From positions 1 through 64,000 of the forward strand of contig NZ_FCNW02000001.1 in NCBI RefSeq assembly GCF_001544475.1: a stretch of 64,000 nt of DNA, read 5' to 3'. This stretch comes from Caballeronia humi (GTDB lineage Bacteria; Pseudomonadota; Gammaproteobacteria; Burkholderiales; Burkholderiaceae). A program made the position numbers and the translations under genes. Under the pieces are notes generated by a model, which did no database searches, was not told the origin of the DNA, and was given only the letters and a program-made list of their open reading frames with translations. How positions within the stretch are numbered: the stretch's first letter is position 1; each line of letters starts with the position of its first letter. This document shows, in pieces, positions 19,467 to 29,391 of the stretch.

Positions 19467-19897
19467 AGAGCGCTCGACGCCGCTCGCGTGAACTCGCGAC
19501 GCAAGGGCTTTATCAGTGGCTGCTGTCGGGCGCGCCCGGCGGCGAGATCGACGCGCAGTTGCGCAACGCGCAAGGCTTCGACAAGGCCGACCACGACCAC
19601 CTCGACGCGATCCTGCACGGCGTGATCAAGGAAGCCGACGCGCTCTCCGCCGACCTGCAGCCGTGTCTCGACCGTCCGGTCGAGCAGTTGTCGCCGGTGG
19701 AGCGCGCGGTTTTGCTCGTCGCCGCGTTCGAATTCAAGCATCACGTCGATATTCCGTATCGCGTGGTCATCAACGAGGCGGTCGAACTGACGAAGACGTT
19801 CGGCGGCTCGGACGGCTACAAGTACGTGAACGGCGTGCTCGACAAACTCGCCGTGCAACTGCGCCCGGCTGAAGCGCAAGGCCGTGGCCGCGGCTGA
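19463..19897 (+). CDS. nusB: Transcription antitermination factor NusB
   Basis: 144 residues starting at an ATG that overlaps the ribH stop (ATGA, 19463-19466). The N-terminal [18 protein letters not shown] and the C-terminal [32 protein letters not shown] are diagnostic. It binds boxA RNA with NusE in rRNA antitermination. ribH-nusB coupling is common in proteobacteria. Confidence 0.96.
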   Translation: MKSARRRSRELATQGLYQWLLSGAPGGEIDAQLRNAQGFDKADHDHLDAILHGVIKEADALSADLQPCLDRPVEQLSPVERAVLLVAAFEFKHHVDIPYRVVINEAVELTKTFGGSDGYKYVNGVLDKLAVQLRPAEAQGRGRG

Positions 19898-19933
19898 TTT
19901 CAAGACGATTTTTCCCTCATTGGACCTGCAACG

Positions 19934-21127
19934 ATGAACACCCTTGCCGAACCGCTCGTGCGGCTGGCCGCCCGCGTGGACGCCATCGAGCCGTTCTATG
20001 TCATGGAGCTGATGAAGGAAGCGCAACTGCTGGAAAGCCTCGGGCGCGACATCATTCACATGGGCATCGGCGAGCCGGATTTCACCGCGCCCGAACCGGT
20101 GATCCGCGCGGCGTCCGACGCGCTCACGCGCGGCGTCACGCAGTACACCAACGCGCTCGGCATCGCTCCGCTGCGCGAGGCGATCGCGCGGCATTATCGG
20201 GATGCGTTCGGGCTTGAGATCGATCCGGAGCGCGTCGTGGTGACGGCGGGGGCATCGGCGGCGTTGCTGCTCGCGTGCATGGCGCTCGTCGATCACGGCG
20301 ACGAAGTCCTGATGCCCGACCCGTGCTATCCGTGCAACCGCCACTTCGTCTCAGCCGCCGACGGAAAGCCCGTCCTGATCCCGAGCGGCCCGGCCGAGCG
20401 GTTCCAGTTGACCGCCGAACACGTGGAGGCCCACTGGGGCGAGAAAACGCGCGGTGTGCTGCTCGCGTCGCCATCGAATCCGACTGGCACGTCGATCGAA
20501 CCGGCTGAACTGCGGCGCATCGTTGAGACGGTGCGGGCGAAGGGCGGCTTCACGATCGTCGACGAGATTTATCAGGGCCTGAGCTACGACGCGAAGCCGG
20601 TCTCGGCGCTCTCCTACGGCGACGACGTCGTGACGGTGAACAGCTTCTCGAAGTACTTCAGCATGACCGGCTGGCGGCTCGGCTGGCTCGTCGTGCCGCC
20701 CGCGATGGTCGGCGCGATGGAAAAGCTGTCGCAAAACCTGTTCATCTGCCCTTCGGCGCTGGCGCAGCATGCCGCCCTAGCCTGCTTCGAGCCGGAAACG
20801 CTCGCGATCTACGAGGCGCGCCGGCTGGAGTTCAAGCGGCGCCGCGACTTCATCGTGCCGGCGCTGCGTTCGCTCGGCTTCGGCGTGCCGGTCGTGCCGG
20901 ACGGCGCGTTCTACGTCTACGCCGACACGCGCACGGTCGCGCACCCAGCCGCCGGCGACAGCGACGCGCTCACCCGCTCGATGCTGCACGACGCGGGCGT
21001 CGTGCTCGTGCCGGGCGCCGATTTCGGGTTTCATCAGCCGAACGAGTACATCCGGCTGTCGTACGCGACGGCTTATTCGAAGCTGGAAGAGGCAGTCGAT
21101 CGGCTGGCGAAGCTTTTCCGCCGCTGA
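19934..21127 (+). CDS. Pyridoxal-phosphate aminotransferase, class I/II
   Basis: 397 residues. The fold-type I pattern is clear: GIGEPDFTAPE near the start, GVTQYTNALGIAPLREAIA, and Lys240 in NSFSKYFSMTGWRLGWL as the PLP Schiff-base residue. The substrate cannot be decided from sequence; the group includes alanine and aspartate aminotransferase-like enzymes. It starts 36 nt after nusB and ends before a strong terminator. Confidence 0.9.
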   Translation: MNTLAEPLVRLAARVDAIEPFYVMELMKEAQLLESLGRDIIHMGIGEPDFTAPEPVIRAASDALTRGVTQYTNALGIAPLREAIARHYRDAFGLEIDPERVVVTAGASAALLLACMALVDHGDEVLMPDPCYPCNRHFVSAADGKPVLIPSGPAERFQLTAEHVEAHWGEKTRGVLLASPSNPTGTSIEPAELRRIVETVRAKGGFTIVDEIYQGLSYDAKPVSALSYGDDVVTVNSFSKYFSMTGWRLGWLVVPPAMVGAMEKLSQNLFICPSALAQHAALACFEPETLAIYEARRLEFKRRRDFIVPALRSLGFGVPVVPDGAFYVYADTRTVAHPAAGDSDALTRSMLHDAGVVLVPGADFGFHQPNEYIRLSYATAYSKLEEAVDRLAKLFRR

Positions 21128-21145
21128 TTTCCCTGGCTCCGAACG

Positions 21146-21178
21146 CAAAAAAAGGCACCCGCAGGTGCCTTTTTTTGC
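21146..21178. terminator. Bidirectional intrinsic terminator
   Basis: A stem AAAAGGCACC / GGTGCCTTTT with loop CGCA is flanked by A- and T-runs. It can end the aminotransferase transcript on the plus strand and the lytic transglycosylase transcript on the minus strand. Confidence 0.9.
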
Positions 21179-21191
21179 GTTTTTCAGAAAC

Positions 21192-22382
21192 TCAAGCGCC
21201 CAATTCCGCCGACGCCACATGCTTCGGCGCGCTGTCGCTGACCGCGTCATTCTGATCCTGCGACGGAGCGTCCGACTTCGGCGCCGTGATGGCCTTCGCG
21301 CCGTCAAGCGTCGCGTGGACGCGCTTGCCGCCATCCGACGACGCCGACGTTGCCGAGGCGAGCACCTGCTTCGGAGCCGGTTGCGCCGGCGCTTGCGGCG
21401 CGTTGATCGGCACGTTGCGGCCGCGCGCGACATCGCGCAGACGCGTACGCTCGGCCAGCACCTTCGCGCCGTAGCCGCCGTCGTCCTGCGTGCTCGAACC
21501 CACGTAATAGCGCAAACCGCCCGCCACCGAACCGCCGCGAGCGATGCAATCCTTCAGCACAAGCGCGCCGACCTTGATGTTCGCGAGCGGATCGAGCGCC
21601 GCGTGTGAGCCGCCGAAATACTCGAATTTGTCCGAATGAACTTTCGACATCACCTGCATCAGCCCTTGCGCGCCGACGCCGCTTTCCGCGTACGGATTGA
21701 AGCCCGATTCGATCGCCATCACCGAAAGCAGCAGGAGCGGATCGAGGCCGACTTCGCGGCCGGTGTCGAACGCCGCGCGCACGAGTTCGCTGACCGGGTC
21801 CTGCGCCACGCGATACCGCCGCGCGATGAACGTCGCCACGAGCTTCTGCTCGCGCGTCGAGACGAGCACGCGATCGTCGCGCGCATCGGCGACGACGCGT
21901 TGCGACGGGATCGCGTTCGCGAGCGCCATGACGGTCGGCAGCGTGCGCGGATCGAGCCCGTTCGGCGACACGGCGAGGCTGATGCCGCCCGTAAGCTGGC
22001 GCGTGCTGTCATCATCCGTCGATGCAGCGCCGAGCGACGGCGGCGGCGCGGCGGCCAGGGCCGCAGGCGTGGTGGCGGACTGCGCGGCCTTCGCCTGCGC
22101 GACCTCCAGTTCGAGACGGCGGCCGGCGGCGAACGCCGGCAACGGCTGGCCCGCGAGCAGCCGCGCGGGGCCAGCCTGCACGGCGGCCGAGACCATCGGC
22201 ATGATCCGTGCTGCAAACGTACCGCGCCATGAAGGAAGCAGCCAGAGTGCGAGCGCGGTCAACACGGCCGCGCAACCGACCAGACTGAAGAGATAGTGAC
22301 TCATGCGCGTTCCGCGACGCAGCGCGACGCGCAGTCTCTGCGCGATGCGTGTGTCCGGACGCAACGACAACCAAGCGTTCAT
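21192..22382 (-). CDS. Membrane-anchored lytic transglycosylase, SLT domain
   Basis: 396 residues from the ATG at 22382, which has GGGAG about 7 nt upstream; an ATG 12 nt further upstream is less well placed. One membrane helix (about residues 28-48, YLFSLVGCAAVLTALALWLL) anchors a periplasmic part. The Slt-type catalytic region is MAIESGFNPYAESGVGAQG with the catalytic Glu and LMQVM following. It cleaves peptidoglycan to 1,6-anhydromuropeptides. The C-terminal tail is Ala/Pro/Ser-rich and probably disordered. Confidence 0.9.
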   Translation of the reverse strand: MNAWLSLRPDTRIAQRLRVALRRGTRMSHYLFSLVGCAAVLTALALWLLPSWRGTFAARIMPMVSAAVQAGPARLLAGQPLPAFAAGRRLELEVAQAKAAQSATTPAALAAAPPPSLGAASTDDDSTRQLTGGISLAVSPNGLDPRTLPTVMALANAIPSQRVVADARDDRVLVSTREQKLVATFIARRYRVAQDPVSELVRAAFDTGREVGLDPLLLLSVMAIESGFNPYAESGVGAQGLMQVMSKVHSDKFEYFGGSHAALDPLANIKVGALVLKDCIARGGSVAGGLRYYVGSSTQDDGGYGAKVLAERTRLRDVARGRNVPINAPQAPAQPAPKQVLASATSASSDGGKRVHATLDGAKAITAPKSDAPSQDQNDAVSDSAPKHVASAELGA

Positions 22383-22935
22383 TAGTGCTCCCATGTTGCA
22401 TTGGTTTTCAGCTGATTAATACCAATAGACCGGCATCGAAAAAGCAAAAACCAGACACCGCTCGCCTCTTGGCAAGCGTTGAGCGGCATCGGGAAAACGG
22501 CATGCGCCGTCTGGGAAGCCGGTCCGGAACATTCCGTTTCCGGGAGCGTTCGGTACGAACCACATACCGGGGCGCTGGAGGCTTCCACGCGAAAAACCGG
22601 CGGAAAAGAGCGCCGGCAAGAAATTACGGCAACGCAACCGAACGGCCCATCCCCGGGTTTCGTCGGCTCATCGCGACCTCAAAGTTCTGAGGAAAAGTAA
22701 AAAGTTGCAAAGACAACTTATGATGTTGACCGATTCTAGGCGACGGTTTAATGATCCGTCAATGCTATAGACCGGTGTTTCAATTACTTACAGTTATAAT
22801 GAACGGTGTTTAGGCGGCCGAACGCACCTGTTTGTGCGCTTTCCTATAAGAATGCACTGAATGTCCGTGATCGCACGGACATCGATACAGGTAAAATCGA
22901 CAATCGTCTTGCGCGCCGCGCATCTCTCGAATTCG
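22383..22935. other. Intergenic region between lytic transglycosylase and ubiD
   Basis: No gene is supported in this 553-nt gap. It holds a perfect 6-6-6 inverted repeat (AAGTTG at 22702-22707, CAACTT at 22714-22719) and a perfect -10 hexamer TATAAT at 22795-22800, 136 nt before ubiD, for which I see no good -35 box. Confidence 0.4.
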
Positions 22936-24537
22936 ATGAAATATAAAGACCTGCGCGACTTCTCTGCCCGCCTCGAATCGCTCGGCGAATTGCGCCGCAT
23001 CCGTCAAAGCGTCTCTCCCGTCCTGGAAATGACCGAACTCTCCGACCGCGTGTTGCGCTCGGGCGGCCCGGCGTTGCTTTTCGAGACGCCAGCCGGACAT
23101 TCGATTCCCGTGCTCGCCAATTTGTTCGGCACGCCGCGACGCGTCGCGCTCGGCATGGGGATCGAAGCGGAGTCGCACGGACCGGACGATCCCAGCCTGC
23201 TTTCGGACACCGCCGCGCTCGAATCGCTGCGCAACGTCGGGCGGCTCCTGTCGGCGCTGAAGGAACCCGAACCGCCGAAGGGCCTGAAGGACGCCGGCAA
23301 GCTGCTGTCGCTCGCGAAGGCCGTCTGGGACATGGCGCCGAAGACCGTCAGTTCGCCGCCGTGCCAGGAAATCGTGTGGGAAGGCAGTGACGTCGATCTC
23401 GCGAAGCTGCCAATCCAGACTTGCTGGCCGGGCGACGCCGGTCCGCTCGTCACTTGGGGCCTGACCGTCACGCGCGGGCCGAACAAGCCGCGCCAGAACC
23501 TCGGCATCTACCGGCAGCAGTTGATCGGGCGCAACAAGCTGATCATGCGATGGCTCGCGCATCGCGGCGGCGCGCTCGATTTTCGGGAGTTCGCGATCGC
23601 TAATCCGGGCAAGCCGTATCCGGTCGCAGTCGTGCTCGGCGCCGATCCCGCGACGATTCTCGGCGCCGTCACGCCGGTGCCGGACACGCTCTCCGAATAC
23701 CAGTTCGCCGGACTTTTGCGTGGCGCCAAAACCGAACTCGCGAAGTGCCTGACACCGGGCGTCGATACTTTGCAAGTGCCCGCGCGCGCGGAAATCGTGC
23801 TCGAAGGGTTCATCTATCCGCAGGACGGCAAGCCTGAGCCAGCAGCCGCAGGCGTGCCGCCGCGGCCGTCGAAGGGTGCGTCGGCGACCTACGAGCACGC
23901 GCTCGAAGGCCCGTACGGCGACCACACCGGCTACTACAACGAGCAGGAGTGGTTTCCGGTCTTCACCGTCGAGAAAATCACGATGCGCCGCGACGCCATC
24001 TACCACTCGACCTACACCGGCAAGCCGCCCGACGAACCCGCCGTGCTCGGCGTCGCGCTGAACGAAGTCTTCGTGCCGCTGTTGCAGAAGCAGTTCACAG
24101 AGATCACCGATTTTTACCTGCCGCCCGAAGGCTGCAGCTACCGCATGGCGATCGTCCAGATCAAGAAAAGCTATCCGGGCCACGCGAAGCGCGTGATGTT
24201 CGGCGTCTGGAGCTTCTTGCGGCAGTTCATGTATACAAAGTTCATCGTCGTGGTCGATGAGGACGTCAACATCCGTGACTGGAAGGAAGTCATCTGGGCG
24301 ATCACGACGCGCATCGATCCTTCGCGCGATACGGTGCTCGTCGACAACACGCCGATCGACTATCTCGATTTTGCGTCGCCGGTGGCGGGCCTCGGCTCGA
24401 AGATGGGGCTCGATGCCACGAACAAGTGGCCGGGCGAGACGGATCGCGAATGGGGCCGCCCGATCGTGATGGACGACGCGGTGAAACGGCGCGTCGATAC
24501 GCTGTGGGACGAGATCGGACTGGGGAAGCGCACATGA
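22936..24537 (+). CDS. ubiD: UbiD-family 4-hydroxy-3-polyprenylbenzoate decarboxylase
   Basis: 533 residues. The start MKYKDLRDF at 22936 is the family consensus. It removes the carboxyl group of the prenylated benzoate in ubiquinone synthesis using prenylated FMN made by UbiX. Conserved parts include [19 protein letters not shown], the [18 protein letters not shown] block and [15 protein letters not shown]. Its stop overlaps the asparaginase start as ATGA. Confidence 0.95.
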   Translation: MKYKDLRDFSARLESLGELRRIRQSVSPVLEMTELSDRVLRSGGPALLFETPAGHSIPVLANLFGTPRRVALGMGIEAESHGPDDPSLLSDTAALESLRNVGRLLSALKEPEPPKGLKDAGKLLSLAKAVWDMAPKTVSSPPCQEIVWEGSDVDLAKLPIQTCWPGDAGPLVTWGLTVTRGPNKPRQNLGIYRQQLIGRNKLIMRWLAHRGGALDFREFAIANPGKPYPVAVVLGADPATILGAVTPVPDTLSEYQFAGLLRGAKTELAKCLTPGVDTLQVPARAEIVLEGFIYPQDGKPEPAAAGVPPRPSKGASATYEHALEGPYGDHTGYYNEQEWFPVFTVEKITMRRDAIYHSTYTGKPPDEPAVLGVALNEVFVPLLQKQFTEITDFYLPPEGCSYRMAIVQIKKSYPGHAKRVMFGVWSFLRQFMYTKFIVVVDEDVNIRDWKEVIWAITTRIDPSRDTVLVDNTPIDYLDFASPVAGLGSKMGLDATNKWPGETDREWGRPIVMDDAVKRRVDTLWDEIGLGKRT

Positions 24538-25526
24538 AGGCGGCGACGGTTTATCGCGGCGACGCGGTCGAAAACACGCATGCGGCGCACGTCGCGGTCG
24601 TCGATGGCGCGGGCCGTTTGCTGCATTCGTTCGGCGATCCGTATCGCGTGACGCTCGCGCGTTCGGCGGCGAAGCCCGCGCAGGCGCTCGCCGTGCTCGA
24701 AACCGGCGCACTGGAGCGCTTCGGCTTCGACGATGCCGATCTCGCGCTCATGTGCGCATCGCACAGCAGCGAGGCGCGCCACATCGAGCGGACGCGCGCG
24801 ATGCTCGCGAAGGCGCGCGTCACAGAAACCGACATGCGCTGCGGCGGCCATCCGCCGATCTCGGACGCGGTCTGGAAGGACTGGATCAGGCGCGATTTCA
24901 CGCCGACGCCCGCCTGCAGCAACTGCTCGGGCAAGCACGCGGGCATGCTCGCGGGCGCGCAGGCGATCGGCGCGGCACTCGCCGATTACCACTTGCCGGA
25001 GCATCCGCTGCAGATGCGCGTGAAGCACACGATGGCGCAAGTGCTCGATCTCGCCGACGACGAAGTCCAATGGGCCATCGACGGCTGCAATCTGCCGACG
25101 CCCGCCTTCCCGCTCGACCGCCTCGCGCGGCTCTATATGAAACTCGCCGCAGCCGAAGCGAACACGCCGCTCGCGCGAATCTATCGCGCGATGACGACGT
25201 ACCCCGAACTCGTCGCGGGCGAAGGACGGTTCTGCACGCAACTGATGCAGGCGTTCGACGGCGCGCTCGTCGGCAAGCTCGGCGCCGATGCGAGCTACGC
25301 GATCGGCGTGCGGCGGCCGGAAGGCGCGCTCGGCATCGCGGTGAAGGTCGAGGACGGCAACGTCACCGTGCTTTACGCGATCGTCGCGGAGGTGCTGGAA
25401 CAGCTCGGCATCGGCGCGTCCGCGCAGCGCGAGCGGCTTGCGGCGTTCCGCCATCCGCCGATGAGAAACACAATGGGCGTCGAAACCGGTCGGCTCGAAG
25501 TATCGCTGAAACTCGAACGCCACTAA
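24534..25526 (+). CDS. L-asparaginase II family protein
   Basis: 330 residues from the ATG at 24534 overlapping the ubiD stop. It belongs to the thermolabile asparaginase family found in Rhizobium and Burkholderia, unrelated to the E. coli AnsA/AnsB fold: [24 protein letters not shown] and [12 protein letters not shown] carry the conserved Ser, Cys and Lys residues. It hydrolyses asparagine to aspartate and ammonia. Coupling to ubiD looks positional rather than functional. Confidence 0.87.
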   Translation: MKAATVYRGDAVENTHAAHVAVVDGAGRLLHSFGDPYRVTLARSAAKPAQALAVLETGALERFGFDDADLALMCASHSSEARHIERTRAMLAKARVTETDMRCGGHPPISDAVWKDWIRRDFTPTPACSNCSGKHAGMLAGAQAIGAALADYHLPEHPLQMRVKHTMAQVLDLADDEVQWAIDGCNLPTPAFPLDRLARLYMKLAAAEANTPLARIYRAMTTYPELVAGEGRFCTQLMQAFDGALVGKLGADASYAIGVRRPEGALGIAVKVEDGNVTVLYAIVAEVLEQLGIGASAQRERLAAFRHPPMRNTMGVETGRLEVSLKLERH

Positions 25527-25553
25527 TCACCAATAAGAAAGGAAGTACCCGCG

Positions 25554-26222
25554 ATGCATTCGTGGTCGTTGTTGTCGGATGGATTTTTTCTGTCGCTGTC
25601 GCTGTGTCTCGATATTGGCATCGCCAACGTCGCGATCATTTCGCTCTCGCTCTCGCACGGTTTCAAGCCGGGTTTCGTACTCGGCCTCGGGACCTGCGCA
25701 GGCGACTTGTTCTACGCGACGTTGGCGCTCGCGGGCATGTCGGCGCTGTTGCAATTCACCACGGTGCGCTGGGTCGTGTGGATCGGCGGGGCGATCGTGC
25801 TGCTCTTCTTGACGTGGAAGATGGCGCGCGAGGCGCTTTATCCGGCGTCGGCGCCGCCTGTCGAAGGCGAGGCGGACTTCACCACGTCGCGCCCGAGCCA
25901 CGCGAAAAGCTTTTTGCGCGGCGCGCTGCTCGCCGTGTCATCGCCGAGCGGGATTTTGTGGTTTGCGGCCGTCGGCGGCGCACTGATCGCGAAGGCCGGC
26001 GCGACGAATCCGGCGAACGCGTCCGTGTTTCTCACGGGCTTTTTCATCGGCGGACTCGGCTGGACGCTCCTTATCTGCCTCCTCGCGAGCCACGGCCGCA
26101 AGCGCGCGGGCACGACGCTCCTGCGCGCGTGCCACGTGATGTCGGCCGTCTTGTTCGCGTATTTCTCGTACAGCGTGATCGTGGACGGCTATCGCGATTT
26201 GATCGTCCACGCGGCCACCTGA
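25554..26222 (+). CDS. LysE-family amino-acid exporter
   Basis: 222 residues with about six hydrophobic helices. The N-terminal FFLSLSLCLDIGIANVAII and GFKPGFVLGLGTCAGDLFY match LysE/RhtB exporters, and SPSGILWFAAVGGALI is the conserved middle segment. AAAGGAAG precedes the ATG. It sits 27 nt after the asparaginase gene and so may be cotranscribed, exporting an amino acid. The substrate is unknown. Confidence 0.87.
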   Translation: MHSWSLLSDGFFLSLSLCLDIGIANVAIISLSLSHGFKPGFVLGLGTCAGDLFYATLALAGMSALLQFTTVRWVVWIGGAIVLLFLTWKMAREALYPASAPPVEGEADFTTSRPSHAKSFLRGALLAVSSPSGILWFAAVGGALIAKAGATNPANASVFLTGFFIGGLGWTLLICLLASHGRKRAGTTLLRACHVMSAVLFAYFSYSVIVDGYRDLIVHAAT

Positions 26223-26226
26223 AGCC

Positions 26227-27192
26227 TCAGGCAAGAAACTGCGCGAGCCGCGCCAGATCGACGTTGCCGCCGCTGACGATCACGCCGACGCGCTTTCCTT
26301 CCACTGGAACGACCTTGTTGAGCACGGCCGCCGCCGCCAGACACCCGGTCGGCTCGACGACCATCTTCATGCGCTGCGCGAAGAACCGCATCGTCTCGAT
26401 GAGCTGGGCATCGCTCACGGTGACGATCTGATCGACATGCCGCTGGATGATTGGAAAGTTGTATTCGCCGACGTGCGTCGACGCGGCGCCATCGGCGATC
26501 GTGCGCGGTACGTCGATATGCACGATCTCGCCGCGTGCGAGCGACTGCTGCGCGTCGTTGCCCGCTTCCGGCTCGACGCCGATCACCTTGCACGACGGAC
26601 TCAGCGCCGCCGCCGCGAGCGCACAGCCACCGATCAGCCCGCCGCCCCCGAGACACACGAACAGGTAATCGAGCGGCCCTGTTTCTTCGATCAATTCCTT
26701 CGCCGACGTGCCCTGCCCCGCGATCACGTGCGGATGGTCGTACGGAGGGATCAGCGTCATGCCACGCTCCTCGGCTAGCTTGCGGCCGAGCTCCTCACGA
26801 TTTTGCGTGTAGCGGTCGTAGGTGATCACTTCGCCGCCGTAGCCGCGCGTCGCTTCGATCTTCGCGGCGGGCGCGTCTTCCGGCATGACGATCGTCGCGC
26901 GGATGCCCGCGAGTCTCGCCGACAGCGCGATAGCCTGCGCATGATTGCCCGACGAGTACGTGATGACGCCGGCCGCGCGCTGGCGTGCGTCGAAATGCGA
27001 GAGCGCGTTGAAGGCACCGCGGAATTTGAAGGCACCCATGCGCTGGAAGTTCTCGCACTTGAAGAAGAGCGAGGCGCCGGCGCGTTCGTCGGCGGTGCGC
27101 GAAGTCAGGACGGGCGTGCGATGTGCGGCGCCGGCGATGCGCTCGGCGGCATCGGCGACGTCTGCGTAAGTCGGGGCGGGAAGCGTGGACAT
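26227..27192 (-). CDS. Threo-3-hydroxy-L-aspartate ammonia-lyase / serine-threonine dehydratase-like PLP enzyme
   Basis: 321 residues, fold-type II PLP enzyme without a C-terminal ACT domain. The PLP lysine lies in FKFRGAFNAL, the cofactor-contacting loop is SSGNHAQ and the phosphate loop is LGGGGLIGG. Length and sequence style fit the serine racemase / hydroxyaspartate dehydratase branch rather than biosynthetic threonine deaminase. It converges with the LysE gene, with 4 nt between stops and no terminator visible. Confidence 0.88.
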   Translation of the reverse strand: MSTLPAPTYADVADAAERIAGAAHRTPVLTSRTADERAGASLFFKCENFQRMGAFKFRGAFNALSHFDARQRAAGVITYSSGNHAQAIALSARLAGIRATIVMPEDAPAAKIEATRGYGGEVITYDRYTQNREELGRKLAEERGMTLIPPYDHPHVIAGQGTSAKELIEETGPLDYLFVCLGGGGLIGGCALAAAALSPSCKVIGVEPEAGNDAQQSLARGEIVHIDVPRTIADGAASTHVGEYNFPIIQRHVDQIVTVSDAQLIETMRFFAQRMKMVVEPTGCLAAAAVLNKVVPVEGKRVGVIVSGGNVDLARLAQFLA

Positions 27193-27278
27193 CGGAGGGA
27201 TTTGGCGGACGTTGGGGAATCGTCATTGTCCCAGTTTCGCGCCACAAATGAAAAGAAGCCCCGCGGCGCCTGAAATGC

Positions 27279-27308
27279 AAAGCGGCGCAACTGGTGTCGC
27301 GCCGCTTT
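27279..27308 (-). terminator. Stem-loop after the small GY-rich protein gene
   Basis: A perfect 10-bp stem AAAGCGGCGC / GCGCCGCTTT with a 10-nt loop. Read on the minus strand it lies just past the stop at 27329, but it has only three Ts after the stem, so termination is likely rather than certain. Confidence 0.55.
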
Positions 27309-27328
27309 TATCTCGATTCCGACGCTTC

Positions 27329-27649
27329 TCAGCGTCTGTAACCGTGTCCGTAATAGCCGTGGCCGTGGCCCCCGCCGTAGTAACCGCGGCCATAGCCGCC
27401 GTAATACCCGCGATTCCAGTACGGACGGCCCCAATATCCATTGACGACGACCGGCGGAGGCGCGTACACCACCGGCGGCGAATAAACGACCGGCGGCGGC
27501 GGCGCGACATACACGGGCGCGGGCGGCGCGGCATACACCGGATAGGCCGGCACGCCGATGCCGATACCCACGGAAACATGCGCCTGTGCAACGCTTGCGG
27601 CCCCGACGCCGAGCGCTGCTGCAACCATAAAAGGGACGATCTTTTTCAC
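27329..27649 (-). CDS. Small secreted Pro/Val- and Gly/Tyr-rich protein
   Basis: 106 residues from a GTG at 27649, chosen because GAGGAG lies 8 nt upstream; an ATG at 27679 gives a longer form without a ribosome site. A signal peptide ends near AAASVAQA. The mature part has a VAPPPPVVYSPPVVYAPPP proline/valine stretch and then Gly-Tyr-His repeats (GYYGGYGRGYYGG). Low-complexity proteins of this type are common in Burkholderia periplasm or surface. Function unknown. Confidence 0.75.
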   Translation of the reverse strand: MKKIVPFMVAAALGVGAASVAQAHVSVGIGIGVPAYPVYAAPPAPVYVAPPPPVVYSPPVVYAPPPVVVNGYWGRPYWNRGYYGGYGRGYYGGGHGHGYYGHGYRR

Positions 27650-27911
27650 TTTCTTTCTCCTCGTCGCGCGCTCAATCACCCGACTGAGCCTGTGCGACTG
27701 TATGAAAGAAATCTAGCGAAAAAGCCGCGCGTCCGCAGTTTCCATTTGTACCAAATTGCAATTCGTATTACGTCGATGGAACATTGCAAAAATCGATGCC
27801 AGGCGTAGCGCCCGCGCCGGTGAACGGTCGTGCCAGGCGGCGCAGTCGATGGGGCTTATAGCGGTAGTCAGCTATGAAAGCTGCGGTAATTTTTGATTAC
27901 AAATGAGTTGG
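27650..27911. other. Intergenic region without a visible gene
   Basis: This gap between the GY-rich protein and the small unknown protein is richer in A+T than its surroundings. I see no credible coding frame or clear promoter beyond the terminator at its right edge. Confidence 0.3.
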
Positions 27912-27947
27912 AAAAGCCCCGCGGAACGGGCGTTCAACGGGGCTTTT
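27912..27947 (-). terminator. Intrinsic terminator of the 53-residue protein gene
   Basis: A 10-bp stem AAAAGCCCCG / CGGGGCTTTT. On the minus strand it follows the small coding region ending at 27970 and has T-runs on the outgoing side. Confidence 0.7.
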
Positions 27948-27969
27948 GAACAGCCGTTACGACGATGAG

Positions 27970-28131
27970 CTAACCCACCTTGACGTAAGCAAACTCCCGC
28001 GTGACGTTAGGCGGCACATAGGCAGCGCCGATGACGACGCGCGGCGTCAGACGCTTTTTCTGATCCCACCAGCGGCGCCGCTGGGCCTGACTCAGGAACC
28101 GCAAATGTTTTCGGTAAGAAAAAATGCTCAT
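27970..28131 (-). CDS. Unknown 53-residue basic protein
   Basis: Begins MSIFSYRKHLRFLSQAQ and is rich in Arg, Lys and Trp (RRRWWDQKKR). I accept it because the ATG at 28131 has GGAGG 5 nt upstream and the gene ends before its own intrinsic terminator. There is no signal peptide and no membrane segment. Function unknown; the basic N-terminal half could bind nucleic acid. Confidence 0.6.
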   Translation of the reverse strand: MSIFSYRKHLRFLSQAQRRRWWDQKKRLTPRVVIGAAYVPPNVTREFAYVKVG

Positions 28132-28358
28132 GGCGACCTCCGAACGTAGCGAATGACAACCACAAAGGAAAGACAGCGACCTGAAGAAAAGCACTTGAAA
28201 GACGCAATCCCAATGCACTGCAAAACCGGTTTCGTTGTTCTCATACTGCCGGCCGAAGCGCTGCGAGCCGCGTGGGCGAGCGATCCTCGGGTTGCGCGAT
28301 ACTTTCTGCTGACGCCTGATTCCCGCCTTACCTATTCCTCATATCTGGAGCACAAAAC

Positions 28359-29303
28359 ATGCCATATTCAGCGACGCCGCGCCTCGGTTTCGTCGGCGCC
28401 GGACGGCTTGCACGCTGCGTCGCCCGTGCGTGGTCGCGCGCGGGCTACCCCGTTGCCGCCATCGCGAGCCGCTCGGCGGGTCCGGCGCGCGAACTCGCGG
28501 ACCAACTGCCCGGCTGCATCGTCGCCGATGACCCGCAACGGGTCGCCGCGTGCTCCGATATCGTCTTTTTGACAGTTCCCGACGACGAAATCGGTGCGGC
28601 GGCGAACGCTCTGCAAATCGTTCCTTCCGGAAGCGGCGCGCGCGCCGTCGTGCACTGCAGCGGCGCCACTCCTGTCGATGTTCTCGCGCCGGTGCGCGCC
28701 CAGGGCGGCGATATCGGCGGCTTCCATCCACTCTATCTTTTTGGCGGCATCGACGGCGACTTGACGCGCATCCAGGGCTGCTCGGTGACGATCGAAGCGC
28801 CGCCGCCGCTCGCTGAAACGCTTACGGGGCTTGCCCGTGCGCTCGGTTGCCACCCACTTTCGATCCCGCCTGGCGGCCGCATGCTGTACCACGCCGCTGC
28901 TCACTATGCTGCCAGTTTTGCGCTCTCAGCGCTTTCTGAGACCGTCTCACTTTGGCAACAGTTAGGGTTTTCCGAGGACGATGCCCTGCGGGCCGTCCTG
29001 CCGATGCTCGCCGGCACGATCGAGACGGCGCGCGACAAAGGGCTCGCCGGCGCGCTTGCCGGGCCGGTGTCGCGGGGCGATGCGGGGATCGTCGAGAAGC
29101 AGTTGGCGCTGCTCGACGGACTCGGCGGCGATCACGCGCTGCTCTACGCGCTGATGACCCGGCGCGCGGTGGAACTGGCGCGACGGCGTCCGGTGCCGCC
29201 GTCGACGGGGGCGCTCGCGACGATCGAACGAGCGGTCGAAAACGTCGTCGCGGGGCGGGGTGCCGTGCCGCGCCCGACGCTCGGTTCTGAGGCCGGCGAG
29301 TGA
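28359..29303 (+). CDS. DUF2520 / Rossmann-like NAD(P)-dependent oxidoreductase
   Basis: 314 residues. The N-terminal Rossmann motif LGFVGAGRLARCVARAW (about 9-25) resembles F420/NADP oxidoreductases and ProC; the C-terminal half is helical, with GRMLYHAAAHYAASF being the DUF2520 signature. Substrate unknown. Confidence 0.85.
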   Translation: MPYSATPRLGFVGAGRLARCVARAWSRAGYPVAAIASRSAGPARELADQLPGCIVADDPQRVAACSDIVFLTVPDDEIGAAANALQIVPSGSGARAVVHCSGATPVDVLAPVRAQGGDIGGFHPLYLFGGIDGDLTRIQGCSVTIEAPPPLAETLTGLARALGCHPLSIPPGGRMLYHAAAHYAASFALSALSETVSLWQQLGFSEDDALRAVLPMLAGTIETARDKGLAGALAGPVSRGDAGIVEKQLALLDGLGGDHALLYALMTRRAVELARRRPVPPSTGALATIERAVENVVAGRGAVPRPTLGSEAGE

Positions 29304-29369
29304 CGCTTTCAATCCGTCAGACAACGCGCACAAGCGGCGCTGAAGCCATGATATGGTGACGACCGGCGC

Positions 29370-29391
29370 CCCACCGTCGATCGACGGTGGG
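29370..29391. repeat. Perfect 22-bp palindrome
   Basis: CCCACCGTCGA at 29370-29380 is followed directly by its reverse complement at 29381-29391. It lies between the DUF2520 stop (29303) and the EthD start (29495). With no T-run it is not a clear terminator and may be a repressor site for the EthD gene. Confidence 0.5.

Noticed and set aside
19934..21127. Aminotransferase as the missing 2-AEP transaminase of the phosphonate pathway
   Set aside because: It is about 25 kb away and general class I/II in style; sequence and context give no link.
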